Under the pieces are notes generated by a model. That model searched no databases. It was not told the DNA's origin and saw only the letters and a program-made list of their open reading frames with translations. The position numbers were made by a program, and so were the translations under genes. DNA of 64,000 bases, taken from Amoebophrya sp. A120 (Eukaryota; Sar; Dinophyceae; Syndiniales; Amoebophryaceae). The stretch covers positions 3,230,833 to 3,294,832 of the forward strand of contig CAJINV010000005.1 in NCBI GenBank assembly GCA_905178155.1, read 5' to 3'. Positions within the stretch are counted from its first letter, which is position 1; each line of letters begins with the position of its first letter. This document shows, piece by piece, positions 41,443-54,181 of the stretch.

Positions 41443-44400
41443 ATGACGCTGCTAACCCCGGCAGCGTACGAGCGCGCCCGGGAGTGGGGCAACCCCGACG
41501 GCAAAATAACGGAAGATGGACGAACGAGGGCGGGTGACAGCAAGCGAAAGTGGGTGGTGAACGCGAACTTCTTCCAGAAGCCCGACGAGCCAATGCCGCC
41601 GATTGTGGCACCGTCGGGATGGCGTCGTTCCACTGGGAGTTCTGGACAACGAAACGACAGCGCGGCCCTTACCATCACTCAATCCCAGAAGCTGAAGCAA
41701 AATTTACGCATGATGAAGCCATCAGGACCTACAGGAGCTTCTGTGGCACATCAACAACTTGGGGTCAATAGTACCTCCGGAAAAACAAACACGAATGCGA
41801 AGGACATCAAGGGAAAGAAAAAGAATAAAGACCAAAGCATAAATAATTCTGCTAGTAAAGATCTCCATGCGCCGCGAGGTGGTGGAGGGTCTTCTTCGTC
41901 CTCTTCCTGCTGCAGTTCGCAAAGTAAGTGGCTGATTGCGCTGGTCGAAACTTTGCGGACCTGGGTCAGCGCGATGGTGCTCTGCGGGACCTTTTGCGGG
42001 CTTTACCTCGGAGGGTGGCAAGACGCGATGAACACGTCCGGGATCAACATGCTGGGCTGGGCGTTGGTGTCCTGTCTCTGGTGGCTGTCGGCCGCGACCA
42101 ACGAGCGCCTGGAGCAAATGCTCGCCTTCCTTGTCGTCGCCCTGCTCGGGGCCGTGGCGGTGTTGGTACTGGGCCTGCTGTACGCGACTTTCGTTCTCTA
42201 CTGTCTCCCGGACGTGACCTCGGAAAACAGCTTCCGCATTCACATCGTCTCCTTCCTGATTGTTTTGCCCACCTTCCTGCTCGGGGTGGGCCGTTTTTTC
42301 GATCGGTTTTACCAGCCGCATGGGTTCAAGCGGATCTATCAAGTGTAAAAACGTACCCACACCAGAGTCAAGATGGGGATTTTGCAACACAAACCTAGGA
42401 GTTTTGGGAGTCACGCATGACAAGTTTCAGTCCGTAAGGCAGTGCAAGTTAGCAAGGAAAGCCGCATCACAAATCGACCTGCTGATCCTGTTCATAGCAT
42501 CACAAATTCCAAAACACGATTGGAAATGGCCCTCATGGGGATGCGCATCACAAATGTCTTTGTCATTGCAAATCTGCATTACAACTCTGGGGTGGGTACG
42601 TTTTTACTCAGGATAGGATCGTGGCGTTAACCATGTCCATCTTCGTCGTGTTGGTCTGCTCCCTCCTCATCTATCACCTAGCCGACGTATCAAATGTAGA
42701 AATGTCTGGGTCTGGAAGAATGCAACTTGTGATGCTAAATCTGAAGCATGCAAAAATCTGTGTTGCATGATTACCAAAAGTCGTCCAGTTTTGACCAAGT
42801 CGGGAGGGGTTTTCTCATGCAGGATAGGCATGAGAGAGATCGCGCAGAATCTGTCTTGCTAGGTCCTGCATTCCAGACGTCATGGGTCATGGAAAAGGTG
42901 CATGACAAATCGCGCACTCTTCCAGACCCAGACATTTTTGCATTCGATACGACGCCGGCAAGTACGATGCGGCGGTGTCGCAAAACGAGGTTCTGCGGCA
43001 GTTCTGGTTCGATCTGTTCCCCGGGTCCCCGCCGGACAGCTACCCGGGAGGAGGAGGAGGAGGGGGTGGAATAAATGTTGTCGAAGACGATGATCCCTGG
43101 GAGAGATTCGCGAAGTTTCAGGCCGCGCAACTGATCAGACGGTATCACACCGATCCGAACCAGATTCCGCAGGTGCACCGGGAGAACATGTTTCTCCTCG
43201 TGTTCCGCAGGTCGGGAGCGATGGCGATCGGGGTGGTGGTTGCGGTCCTCGTCGCCCTGATCCTCCCGTTCGTGTTTCCGAGGTACCTCAAGACAAACCG
43301 CGCCAAGGTGCAGATCTTCGACAACACCCGCGCCATCGTGTTTGACTCGTTTGAGATTTTGCTGGTACAGCTACGGGCGTATGTGGACGACCAGGAGTAC
43401 AGGAGACGGCTATTGGGGGCGATCGAGATGAACGATGGCACGCCGGATGAGGGGGATGAAAATGAATACGATGGCGATAGAAGCACAGTCGGGCTGGAAG
43501 TTGATATTAATGCCGGAAGTTCATCTTCCACAACGGGAACGACGGCGACGCCGACCATAATTTGTTCCCCGCCAGCCGCCGGCCCGCAAAGTACAAGTAG
43601 ATTTGGTTTTGGTCCCGTGGGCGAAAATTTGGAAGTTGGCCAGCACGACGGATCAGGTGGACGAAGTAGCCCTAGTGGTCGCAACATTTTTGCCAGTACA
43701 ACTAGCCCGCACCCGCGGGGATCACCAAGAGCAGACGCCGGAATAATAAACCGATCTTCGAACCTATTGCTGTATCCCGGCGGAGGTGCTGACCAATCGA
43801 GGACGCGGGTTTACTCCATCACGTCCTCAGGATTGGTATCGTCTGGTGGAGACACTGTGCGTGACGGCGACGACGAGGACTCTCTTCACGGTCGGGAAAT
43901 GTTCAACGAAAGAGTGCAAGAGGATGCTCGGGGCGGGCTACTTCATGCAGGAACAACCGGAGCTTTTGCACTTTCTGCAGGTGGTACTAGTGGTGGCGAG
44001 AGGATGAACAGCGGGGGTGGTGATAGGGGCACCTCCGGATTTTTAGCCAGATTCGGCTCCTCGTCGTCTTCGCGACCGAACTACAACTTACAACCCGAAG
44101 GTGCGAAGAACAGCAGTAAAACCACATCTACTACAGCATTGAAACGGCCGGAAGACAACAATGCGGTCCTGGCTCAACGACCCTTGTTTTCATCATCATC
44201 TAGTTTTGGTCGGGCGGGTTTGGTAGGAGCTGCGGGTGGTCCACCGGTTCATCATCCAAGAAGCATATTTTCCTCAACAAATACCGACTATTCCACAGAG
44301 GAGGAGGAAAAGTTACACCGCACGGTATCGCACCTCGACCAGCGGAAAAAGCTGTGCAGCTTTGTTTCAACCTCGTCCAGAACCCGAGCGGCGGTGGTGC

Positions 44401-47400
44401 CTCAGAAGTCCTTGCACGGTGCGACAGGTCGTGGTGAGACCGTTCTCGAAAGAAATACTTCGCTCGGTGCTACTGCATTACTACACCCACAACATGCAGG
44501 AGATGTAGATGAAGTTGAAGTAATTCATCCTGATAGAAACAATCCCACGATTGCATCGTTTGCTCCGCCCACAGCCTGTGGCGTAGTGGGACGAGGATTG
44601 CAGCTTCAACATCACAGCACGACAGCCCCTTCGAACTCCTGCACGACAAATTATTTGACGGCCAGCAAGCAAACTACTGCGGCCCACCAACATCATCAAC
44701 TTCATCACCATCCCCTCACCCCCCTCCAGAAGTTTCGCCAGGTCGTTATGGGGCTCTCAAACGTTACATTCTCAGCTGTTACATGATTTGTCATGCAAAA
44801 ACACTATCACGACTATTCACACGACCAAGTCTGCCTTGCATGACAACTTCTCGACGCGCTAAATAGCACTATAATCCGTCCCAAATCTGTAATGCAAAAG
44901 GCGCAATCTTCCTCCTGTACTTTATTGCCACTCTTGCATTACAAATTCATGTAACAGTTGAAAATGTAACGTTTGAGAACTCCATAGTCGTTCGTCGTGT
45001 GATGTGGCGCCGGCGGGTTTTGCTGTCCCTCGACGCAGGCACGGCGACTACCCGTATGGATTGTAAAAGTGTCTGGGTCTCCTGGAAGATTGCACCTTGT
45101 CATGCTGTTTTTGGACTCTAAAAAAATTTGTATTGCATGACCAGCAAGAGGGGACAGTTTTTGCTACACGGACAGGGCATTTCTCATGCGGAATGTACAT
45201 CAGGAAGCCCTCGAAAAGTCTGCGATGCTAGGTCAAGCATTACAGGCATCATGGGACATGAGAAATATGCATGACAAATCTTGCATCCTTCCAGACCCAG
45301 ACATTTTTGCATTTGATAACCCGGACGTGCAAGCAACTCCACGCCAAGTCCATGTCGCGTTTTTTCGCGGCGCGGTCCGCCTGGGAAGACTGCGTGCAGT
45401 TGCGACAACTGCTAAGAGGACCGCTCAAGTACTTCTTCCCCATGGTGCGCACGGTGGCGGAGGCGAAGTTACCGCTGTCCACGTTGGATCAGTGGGCGGA
45501 CTTGGTGAACGGCCCCGCAAGGGAGCTGTACGGCCGGACGTCGCGGGCGTCGGACTTGAAGGAGGCGTTGCCGGTGCCCATGCGGGATTTGGTGGAGATT
45601 GTGTCGCGGGTGCAGATATCAAATGCAAAAATGTCGGGGTCTGGAAGATTCTGAAACTTGTCATGCACGTTTTGGATGAGCCATGATGTCTGTGATGCAT
45701 GCCCTAGCATCCCAGGTTTTTTGAGGGATTCTTGATGCCTATTCCGCATGACAGATGCCCTCTCCGCGTAGCAGAAATTGGATTCCTTTTGCTGCTCATG
45801 CAACACAAATTTTTTAGACATCCAAATGCAGCATCACAAGTTGCATTCTTCCAGATCCAGATATTTTTGCATTTGATAGCAGAAGTCCCTCGCGGCCCTG
45901 GTGATGTTCGACATGCAGGAGATGCTGCTCAAGGGAGGCGGGTGGCCATTAAAGGAAGTCGCTGAGATGACATGTAGTTCATCTTCAGGGGAGGCCGCGT
46001 CGGAGGGGGCAGGAGATGTTCTCGAAGAGGGTGAAAATCCAGCGACAACCGCGTATGGTGGAACAAGTGCGCTGTACTCAAACTACTACCCAAGAAAGAG
46101 CGATCACAATATTAACGCATCAACAGCGGAACAAGAACAACACGAACAGCCAGGACAATCAGATCAAAATATCCAACATCTTGAAGTAGAAGTACAAGTA
46201 GATCAACATGACGAAACGAAACCGCTTCTCCGCAACAAGAAAAAGCGCACAAAAGCGGCTCAGAGTCGGGCGATCGAGAAACGGATTTTAGATGCTCTGA
46301 ACTCGGGCCACGAGATCATGGGAGGTCCTGAGGTCGGAGCAGACGAAGAAATTCACGAGACTATCCTATGTAAAAACGTACCCACCCCATAGTCAAGATG
46401 GGGAATCGGCTAGACAAATCCACAAGCTTCGGCTGTTTCGCATGACAAATTTGGACGCGTAGTGTAGTGCTGTTTGAGCTAGTTCAGCAGCATTACAGAT
46501 CTAGTCTCTCACGCTGATTGGAGCATGACAAATTTCAAAACACCATTAGAAAATGCTTCTCATGGGGCTCCGCATGAGAAACATTTTAAGCATGCAGATT
46601 TGCATGACAACTATGGTGTGGGTACGTTTTTACTCAGGATAGAAACCGTTCTTGCGTATTTCTTCGTTGTGTGGCACAACCTATCCTGTGCAAAAGTATC
46701 GTACTCGTAGTAATTGCATTTATGCATTACAAATCCAATTCTCAAGGTAAATCAGCATTACAAATTGACTTTGTAATGCTGGGGGAATTTGTAATGCAAT
46801 TTCTACTACTACGGTACAGTACTTTTGCAGTTCATACAACCTGGACGTGTTGTGTCAAGCCTTGACCGACTTGTCCCAGCTCCTGCACGACTGGCGAGAG
46901 AACATTCTCCCGCTCGTTATCGCCCGCGACGAGCAAAAGCAGAACTTCAAGCAGGTGCACTTCTGCATGAGCTTGCTGGGAAGTTTCGCGGAGAATCATG
47001 AGGAGGAGGAGGAGGAGACAATGACGACTCTTCATTCTCATTTCGGATCCGCGACGGGGGAAAGAAGAGGAGTTCACGGAGACGAAGCGGAAGTAGAGGA
47101 CTTCGACTCCTGCAAAGCACCACCTCCTGCTTCTATGCGGCCACCTCAGGACGAACAAGCGGTTGCATTTAATTCAGACGCGAAACATCAAGTAGCATCT
47201 ACAACTACAAAAACGGTGGCTGGTAATTCTGCTGACGCTACGGCGCATGGCCAGAGCAAAAAAGGTACTAGCAACCAAGACGACACGACAAGCACACTGG
47301 TCCTTTTTGACCGAAACACAAATACCGTGAACAGCCACGGGAGCAGTTGCACCAGCAGCCTCCAGCAGCGATTGGACCGGAACCAAGACAGCGTGAACAG

Positions 47401-48673
47401 CGCCCTCTCCGCCAGAGCGCTTTTGCGCAATTTGAAAGCGAAATCCACGATTCACGGGCTTGGGAAGTTGGCGCAGATGAAGCGACGGCGACCGCGCGGC
47501 GGGCATTACCACCACCACAAATCGAACACGCACACGATCGGCGGTCTGACGACCCTCGAAACCGCGAGAGCTTTCGAAGCGACAGGGGAGGCAGAGGGAG
47601 GAGGAGGAAGTGGTCTGGGTGTCAATTTCAGGATGAACGTGGAGTCGGTCGGAGGCGCATCTTCAACCACGACGAGGGGGTCGTCGTCTTCGAGTACGCA
47701 TAACTTAAATCTGTTTTCTGCGGGGCAGATGAACAATCTTAAATCGATTTCCAGGAAAGGACTCTCGGACGGATTGTTTGGCGAGGTGGTGGACGGTGGT
47801 GTTGATGCTGATCTTGCAACGATGAACCAGGAAAGAACATCAAATGGAACAAAACACAAACAGCACGAAGTTTTCACTACGGAGAAGGTGAACAAGAATG
47901 GTGCAGCAGGACCCCGAGAAGAAGAACCTGATGAGTCTTCTTTGAAACCACTACACACGGCACCTGTAACATTTCCCAAAGTTGTGTTGAAGAAGGCGAT
48001 ATCTTCCCCCACGTTTTCCCCTACTTGTGCAGGACGGGAGAACATCAAGACTTCCAACCACGTCACCTTCAACATCCCAGCATCACTGAAAACACAGGGC
48101 GAACGCGTCCACCGAGGCGAGGTGGATTCGTTATGCAGCACCACTAGCGACGAAGGAGGGTCTGGGTCATGCGACCCACTCTGTTCTCTGGAAAACAAGA
48201 ATGCCGGTGACCGAAACAAGCCCACACCAGCCTCGCGCACCATCGAGCAGAGCTACAGGCTGTTGACCGGGAGAAAGGACAATTCTTCGACCACGTCTTT
48301 TTACAACCGAAAAAGCAACCGCGACACGCCGGAAACGAGGGAATTGAGGTCGAGGCTGAACGAAATCAATCGGCGGGCCGGGGAACACGAAGAACTGCCC
48401 AATGCTTTTGGCAAACGCGGTGGTGGAGGCGGGCAGCAGTTTGGCCGCCGGGAAGAGAACTACAACCGACCCGATCGCCGGACCAAGAAAGTGGAGTACA
48501 GCTGGGAGTTCACGCATTTTCTCGGTTCGATGTCGTATTTACACGACGAGTGGGTGCGGTTCACGCTGCACTTGCTCCATTTGCTTTTGCCCCGGGATTG
48601 GGACACCGTGTACCAGGTGAAGCTGCGACTGGAAAAATGCCGAATTCTCTCGGGGCCGGGAGAGTTGTCTTGA
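41443..48673 (+). CDS. FUSC/ALMT-like membrane protein, paralogue 2 (1817 aa)
   Basis: Eight exons: 41443-42336, 42621-42687, 42955-44746, 44992-45054, 45324-45616, 45884-46361, 46647-46681 and 46842-48673, totalling 1818 codons. It is colinear with the gene at 34855: the same N-terminal box, six membrane segments (first near residue 163, last AIGVVVAVLVALILPFVFP near 409), the LHAKSMSRFF...RELYGRTSRASDLKEALPVP helical domain, EMLLKGGGWP, and the C-terminal VEYSWEFTHFLGSMSYLHDEW block. Disordered Ser/His/Gly-rich loops differ most. It carries seven introners against two in its neighbour. Tandem orientation indicates gene duplication. The organic-anion transport role is inferred from family resemblance. 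Confidence 0.65.
42337..42615. mobile_element. Introner family C
   Basis: The inverted ends carry GTAAAAACGTACCCACACC on the left and GGGTGGGTACGTTTTTAC on the right, ending CAGGATA. The target duplication GGATC is exact (42332-42336 and 42616-42620). It sits between membrane segments 4 and 5. Confidence 0.92.
42688..42949. mobile_element. Introner family A
   Basis: It starts TATCAAATGTAGAAATGTCT and ends ACATTTTTGCATTCGATA. The target duplication CGACG is exact (42683-42687 and 42950-42954). The exon to its left is only 67 bases. Confidence 0.92.
44747..44986. mobile_element. Introner family G
   Basis: It starts TATGGGGCTCTCAAACGTTA and ends AACGTTTGAGAACTCCATA, with a second inverted pair (CTGTTACATGA / TCATGTAACAG). 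The target duplication GTCGT is exact (44742-44746 and 44987-44991). Confidence 0.92.
45055..45318. mobile_element. Introner family A
   Basis: The target duplication ACCCG is exact (45050-45054 and 45319-45323). Its interior is nearly identical to the copy at 58847-59108 in another gene, which suggests recent movement. Confidence 0.92.
45617..45878. mobile_element. Introner family A
   Basis: It starts TATCAAATGCAAAAATGTCG and ends ATATTTTTGCATTTGATA. The target duplication GCAGA is exact (45612-45616 and 45879-45883). Confidence 0.92.
46362..46641. mobile_element. Introner family C
   Basis: It starts TATCCTATGTAAAAACGTAC and ends GGTACGTTTTTACTCAGGATA. The target copies GAGAC and GAAAC differ by one base. 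Excision gives HETVLAYFFVVW, matching paralogue 1. Confidence 0.88.
46682..46836. mobile_element. Introner family D
   Basis: It starts TATCCTGTGCAAAAGTATCG and ends GTACTTTTGCAGTTCATA. The target duplication CAACC is exact (46677-46681 and 46837-46841). Only a 35-base exon separates it from the previous introner. Confidence 0.9.
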
Positions 48674-50560
48674 TATAGAAGTTTATTGTGTGTAATCTCT
48701 TGAGGCTCTCTCTAGCTCTAGTAGGGTGCACTGAGATTGTAGATTCGATTTCCGAAGGATTTAAAGTTCACGTCCTTACGGGTCTCCGATGAAGCTTGTA
48801 CATTCTGTAAAATCTAATGGCTGCTGTTTATGTTTTTGAATGAACTTGATGTATCTCATTAAGGAACACTCTTCTAGAGTCCGCAGATGTGAACACATTT
48901 TGCCCATCCCAGATGTCCAAGGATGTACCCGCGATCCCCGCGAAATCTTTTGTGGCACATTGACATTAATTTATCGTGGCAGTTGTAATTCATGAGCAAA
49001 CGCTTACACCCCCAAGCTCAACTTCGACATCTCGAATGAACATGGTTTCTGTTCGGAACTGACGGATTTCCGTCACACTTCATCTGGTGGAGACCAGCTT
49101 GGTGTTCTATCTCTATTGATTGGTAGGAGTACTCCTTTTTCTACTGTGAGACTTGAGAAGAGGAGCGGGGTTTGGATGCGACGTATTGACTGGGAAATAT
49201 TCGCGCTTGTTTTGTAGTGCGGGAAACGCAGGCACTGCATCGGCGTGAGTTGCAGCCGTTGTCGCTGCTGCCCCGGCGGCGATTTTGCGCGACTTTGCAA
49301 GGTGCCGGGCGCTGGGGTCGCCTTACCACCACCAGGCGCTGGAGTCGCCTCACCTGCGCCGGGCTGGCGCTGGAGCCGCCCCATGCAAGGCGCCTAGGTG
49401 GCAGGCGCCAACGACCAACACAGACTATTGCAGGGCAAAGAAACGCGGCAACGGGGGCCGGCAGGCGGCCGGCTCGCGTGTTCTTGGTCGGCTTGATTCG
49501 CTGAAGCCCGGCGCAAATTATCCCGGGCAGCTTCGGCTTTGGCGAAGGGCGTCGATGCATTTCCGGAGGAGCTAGGCAAATGCCCCGGCTGTCGTGGTGT
49601 TGATGCATGATGAGGATTTATCCGTGGGTTGTCCTGATGGGGAATGCTGACATGTGGAAGCGGGGTCTTAGTCGCTACTGGGGGCAGGCGCGCGAGCATT
49701 CTCGTGGGTTTGGATTTGTGTGCGAGCGTGCGCCGGGGATTTTGCGGAAGAATGCAAAGGGGCAACAAGAAGCCCGCGAAAAAAGGACGGCCGCATCCAG
49801 AAGCTTGCTAGCGGAAAGCAGGGCGCCCCAGTAATCCGAGCGCGGCAGCACGGGGCGCCCCGGGGCGGATGGGAACGAAAAGAGAGCCCGGAAGCCGCAA
49901 GCGCCGCCGCCCAGACGGGGCCAGGCAGTCGCATCAGGGGCGCGCCTTTCGCGCGCCGCCAGGCAGGCAGGGCCGCCTTGGGCCCTCTGGGGGCCGGTTT
50001 TGGGCAGCGCCGGCCGCTTGGGGGGCCCGCCGGGGCCGGGCGCCCCTTATCGCGGGAAAATTGGCGGGCCCCTTGGTCGCGCGTGCGGCGCGTCGATAAA
50101 CGGGTGGGAGCCGTCGGCGCGAGAAATTGTCAGCACCTTTTAACGGTATTGAAGAACTCCGACGCGCGGCGTCAAGCGTGGCTCAGCAACTAGCTGAGTC
50201 GGCCGGAAAAGGGCCCGCGTCCGTGCCCAGCAACCCCGAGGGCCACGAGGCAGCCGCAGCAGACATCACCCAACTCGTAACAGGGATTGAAGGGCGCAAA
50301 GAACTCGAGCGCGCGGAAAGTGTGGAAAGGGGTGCGGGGAGCGGCCGGCCGCGCCCCGCCGCGCGCCCGCCCGCCTTCTGGGTGCGCGGCCTTGCCCCAG
50401 TGCCCGCAGCCAGAAGGGCGGGGCGCTAGGCCGGCCAGCCGGCCGCGCGCCTGGCTTGCTCGCTCGGAGAGGCGGCATGGTCGGTTATGTGGTCCGTCAA
50501 AGTAGCTTCCGTGAAACTTTCAATCGAAGAGCAGAGTTTAGAGGTTTAAGCGAGAGAAGG
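48674..50560. other. Gene-free GC-rich region
   Basis: No supported gene. From about 49280 to 50480 the DNA is strongly GC-rich, with repeated GGCGCTGGAGTCGCC-like units (about 49310-49400) and runs of GGGCGCCCC. Many overlapping open frames on both strands result from composition. Confidence 0.5.
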
Positions 50561-50569
50561 CTTAATTTG

Positions 50570-52180
50570 AGAAATCGAATGCTTTGAGATTTTAGCATTT
50601 AAGCACTCGAGTGCTTAATTTGAGAACTCGAATATTTTCAAGTTTAAGCGTTCGAGTGCTTAAAATAAGAAAACAGCAGATTGAACGCGAGCAAATTTCA
50701 ATTTGCTCGCAGGTTTTTGAAATTTGCTCCGGAGCTTCTGCAAGAAGTCTAGAAATAGCGACTCGAACGCTTAAAGTCACCGGAAAAAAAGTAATCGCTT
50801 AGCCATTCGGATGCTTAAATGAAGAGAATTTTTGCAACCGCCCGAGCAAATTTCAAAAATGGCAGAGCAAATTCCAACTTGCTCACGCAAATAAATTTCA
50901 ATCTGCTGTTTCCCTATTTTAACCCTGCGAGCCGTTATTTGCCAACTTTGTGAAGCTGCTTTGAGGCATTCGAATGTTTTATCGGGGGCGACGAAGCAAA
51001 GGGAAAGAGCACAGACAGAGCCAAGACGCTCCGGGGCGCTTGTTTTGTTAAGTGCCTGCAAGCTCCGCGCAAAACTGTCGCTAGCGTCGTGATCGCAGCA
51101 GATCGCGACGCCGGGCTCGCAGGCACTTAACATGCACTTTTGCCAAGTGCCTGCCGGCCCCGCGCGCAACTGTCGCTAGCGTCGCGATCTCAGCAGATCG
51201 CGACGCCATTCGCAACTCGCCCCAAGGGGCTCGCGCGCGGGGCAAATGGCGTCGTATGTGCCTGCGCCATACATCGCCAATGGCGTCGCGGTCTGGTGAA
51301 ATCACGACGCTAGCGACAGTTTTGCGCCGGGCCCGCAGGCACTTAACATACAAAAGCGCCCCGGAGCGCCTTGGCTCTGTCTGTCGTGCTCTCACTCGTT
51401 GCCCTTTGCTTCGTCGCCCCCGATAAAAGTGCCGCCCGCGCGGCGCCGCTCCGGCGGCCACGCCCCTCCACCCCACCCGCGCGTCAGTTGGCCCAGCGAG
51501 AAGCGTGCGCGCCACGCCTTGCTCTTGAATTCGCCTCCTCGCCCTCGCGCGCCAGGCGCCCGCGCCGCGCTGCAATCTTGTGCACCGAAGCCCGCAGGGG
51601 GCCCAATGGGGCAAATTGCCCCAGGCGTCGCGATCTGGAGGGATCACGACGCCCGCGGCGGTTTTGCGCGGGGCGGGCACTTAACAAAAGCGCCGCGGGA
51701 CGCTTTGGCTCTGTGCTCTTGCACCGGCGGAGCTTTTGTTTCCCATCGTGCGAAAGCTCTTTGTCTCTCGAGCAACACCAACAACACCTCCGCTCGGTCG
51801 CGGTAGATATAGCGTTTAGGCATTCGAGTGCTTAAATTCACGGAAACGCAGATTGCAATCTGCGTGAGCAAATTTGAAATTTGCTCTGGGCAAATTGAAA
51901 TTTGCTCCGCAGACAAGCAATCAGCTTAGCCATTCGAATGCTTAACTGCTTGAAAATAAACAATCATTTTAAGCATTCGAGTGGCTAATTGACTGGTTAT
52001 CTTTGAAGCTGTGTGAGCAAATTTGAAATTTGCTAGAGCAAATTGCAATCTGCGTTTCCGTGAGTTTAAGCATTCGAGTGCTTAAATTGCGACTTCTTAG
52101 TTTAGGCATTTTAATGCTTAAACCTTATGAACGCGATTTCCTAGATTAGGCATTAAAAGGCTTAAAACAAGGAATGTGCT
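50570..52180. repeat. Palindrome-rich array
   Basis: Many copies of an imperfect palindrome of the type TTAAGCATTCGAGTGCTTAA occur. One copy is perfect over 20 bases (50599-50618); others are near 50644-50663, 50795, 51810, 51915, 51969, 52066-52085, 52100 and 52144. Interspersed are GAGCAAATTTGAAATTTGCTC-like palindromes (for example 51865-51910). The array surrounds a large foldback at 50977-51428. Confidence 0.75.
50977..51428. repeat. Large inverted repeat (foldback), arms about 120 bp
   Basis: The left arm (50977-51094) starts TTTTATCGGGGGCGACGAAG. The right arm (51301-51428) ends with the complement CTTCGTCGCCCCCGATAAAA. Both include the AGCCAAG.CGCTCCGGGGCGC and AAGTGCCTGC segments. 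Between them is a second direct copy of the CTGTCGCTAGCGTCG segment (about 51166-51205). A partial third copy of the arm lies near 51650-51715. No ORF supports a protein. Confidence 0.75.
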
Positions 52181-52928
52181 GCGCGATTAAAAGTTTCACA
52201 GAAGCTGCGGGCCTTACCCAAGTAAGTCGGCCGGGGCGTCGCGTCCGTGCTCTCCTCCGCCGGAGGGCCCCCCCGGTGCCGCTCGAGCGAGGGCGCCGGC
52301 GCTCAGGTGTTTCTTTTTTCTGTGTCCGTCGCACCCTCGTCCTCGGGCGCGTAGGCATTGGTTGGAGCCCTTCGCCGCTGTCGCGCACAATGAGTGATTG
52401 TTTACTGTCCATCGTGGCGATGCGCTTGCCCTTCCTGCGTCGTCGCTATAACATACTATAGCTCATCTTCATGGGCGCGTGTCTTTGCCGGCCCTGGAGC
52501 AGTTTGCTTTCTTCTGGTTCCGACTAGCAGGAGTGGATGTGTTGGACACGGGATCTGTGCACCTATGTGGATGGTCGCGGCAAGGGTGTTCAGCTTCTAG
52601 CGCGGTGCCTCGCATTTCATTTGCTCTCGCGCGACGACGATGGTTGACTCTCACTCTGATCCCAACGTGTGTGTTTTCACTGTTCATAATAAATAAGTAC
52701 TGAACCTGAAGTCTGGTGGAGGAGTCTGTGAGTTGCCGGGAGAGAACTAGCTGCTCTATTTCATCGAAACTATATTCAGAGAGACGACCTCCGCGCCAGG
52801 GTCAGTGTTGATTACGATTGTGCAGCCTGCGCTGCGGAAAGAAGTTAGTGAGACTGGTGGGGATCTCCAATTTGTTTCCGAGTGGAGTGACGAGTGAATC
52901 TTCTTGTCCAGAAGCTCCCTAAAAAAAA
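52181..52928. other. Intergenic region
   Basis: No supported gene between the palindrome array and the beta-propeller gene. Confidence 0.4.
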
Positions 52929-54181
52929 ATGCGCGAAAAACGCCGGTGGCTCGCCCGTGCCGCTCTTTTGTGGATCAGCTCTCTTTGCGTGCATGTAACG
53001 GACGCTGCGGGTAGATTCAGGTTTCTGATTGCGTCGTCGCCAAGGCTGTCGAAGGTGTCTCTTTTTGTTTGCGCTTGTCATGCGTGTGATGAAATTCGTA
53101 TTGGTTTTGCATTTGCTTTTGCGTTTGTCTTGCATGTGCATTGAATGCTTGTGTTTGTCTTAGTATCGAAGAGTGGGAAGTGGCTGCTGGCTCACCCACA
53201 TTTGGCCAAACCTGAGGTTTCCTACGTCGCCTTGAATGTTCTTCGCGGGACGACATCCCTGATCCGCCCCCTCATCATTCCCGGCAACGAGGTGGACAGT
53301 CCTCGGGGCATGTGTGTGGACGTGCCGCGAAACCGCCTGTACGTCACGGACCCGGGAGTGACGTCCCGCAAGATCTACTGGTACGAACTAGAGTCCTCCG
53401 CGGAAGACGAGATCAAGATCAAGGGGCCGGGCCGACCCGCGGCCCTGCAGGTCGACGCAAACTGGTGCGCGGTAGACCACGTGGGGAACTTGTTCTTCAC
53501 GGAAGCGGGGGTGAACGGGATAAAAAAGGTCCCCGCGTCCGTGCTGATCGGCGAGGGCGTGTCGAGTCCGAACTCCGCGGAAGTATTGTACACCGATGAG
53601 AAAACCGCGGAATTATCCGGTCCGGCTGGACTCGTCGCGGATAACTTCCACCTGTACTGGGGGAACACAGTCATCGGCCAGACACGAGGAACGATCGGAC
53701 GGGCACCGCAAATGGCGATCTACCAGGATGCGAGCAGGGTACTTACTTGTAGTCATCTTGATGCGCGGCAGCTTCATGAACTGTTCATGGATACTGTTTT
53801 TCATGCGCGGCGTGGACAAGTCGAGTAGTTTGTCGTGCAGATCATTGTTCCGACATGTAAATTGTACAGAAAATCGCCGCGAACGCAGACACGGTCCACG
53901 GCGTGTGCAACGTCGGGAGCCACGTGTACTTCACAGAGAAGAACCAAAAGCTCCACGCGGTCGCGAAGACCGGTGGCATAATCACCCAAATAGCGGACAC
54001 CTTCGTGGAGCCGAGAGGGTGCGCCTGGGACGGGGGCGGGAGTTTGTACGTTGCGGACCGCCAGGGAGGCGCGGTTTACGAACTACCGGTCAATCTGCCG
54101 CAACCCTCGAAGGCCGCGGCGGTTACCAACATGTTTTCCATCGAAGATGCGTTTGATGTGGCCTTGTTCGAAGCTGCGTGA
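52929..54181 (+). CDS. Secreted NHL/YWTD-like beta-propeller protein (334 aa)
   Basis: Exons are 52929-53054, 53172-53738 and 53870-54181, totalling 335 codons, with two canonical GT-AG introns (donors GTGTCT and GTACTTAC). The N-terminus MREKRRWLARAALLWISSLC is a good signal peptide, cleaved around residues 26-28. The body has repeated propeller strands: SPRGMCVDVPRNRLYVTDPG, GNLFFTEAGVNGIKK, GPAGLVADNFHLYWGN, VGSHVYFTEKNQKLHAV and PRGCAWDGGGSLYVADRQGG. These match the NHL/SMP-30/YWTD type of repeat, which usually binds ligands or acts as a lactonase-like scaffold. No catalytic residues can be assigned. There is no introner in this gene. Confidence 0.7.

Noticed and set aside
50570-52180. 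CRISPR-like array
   Set aside because: The repeats are palindromes with irregular spacing and no uniform spacers, in a eukaryotic context.
49000-52460. Many overlapping ORFs on both strands in the GC-rich and palindromic region
   Set aside because: They follow from base composition and repeats; residue content is Arg/Ala/Pro-rich with no domains.
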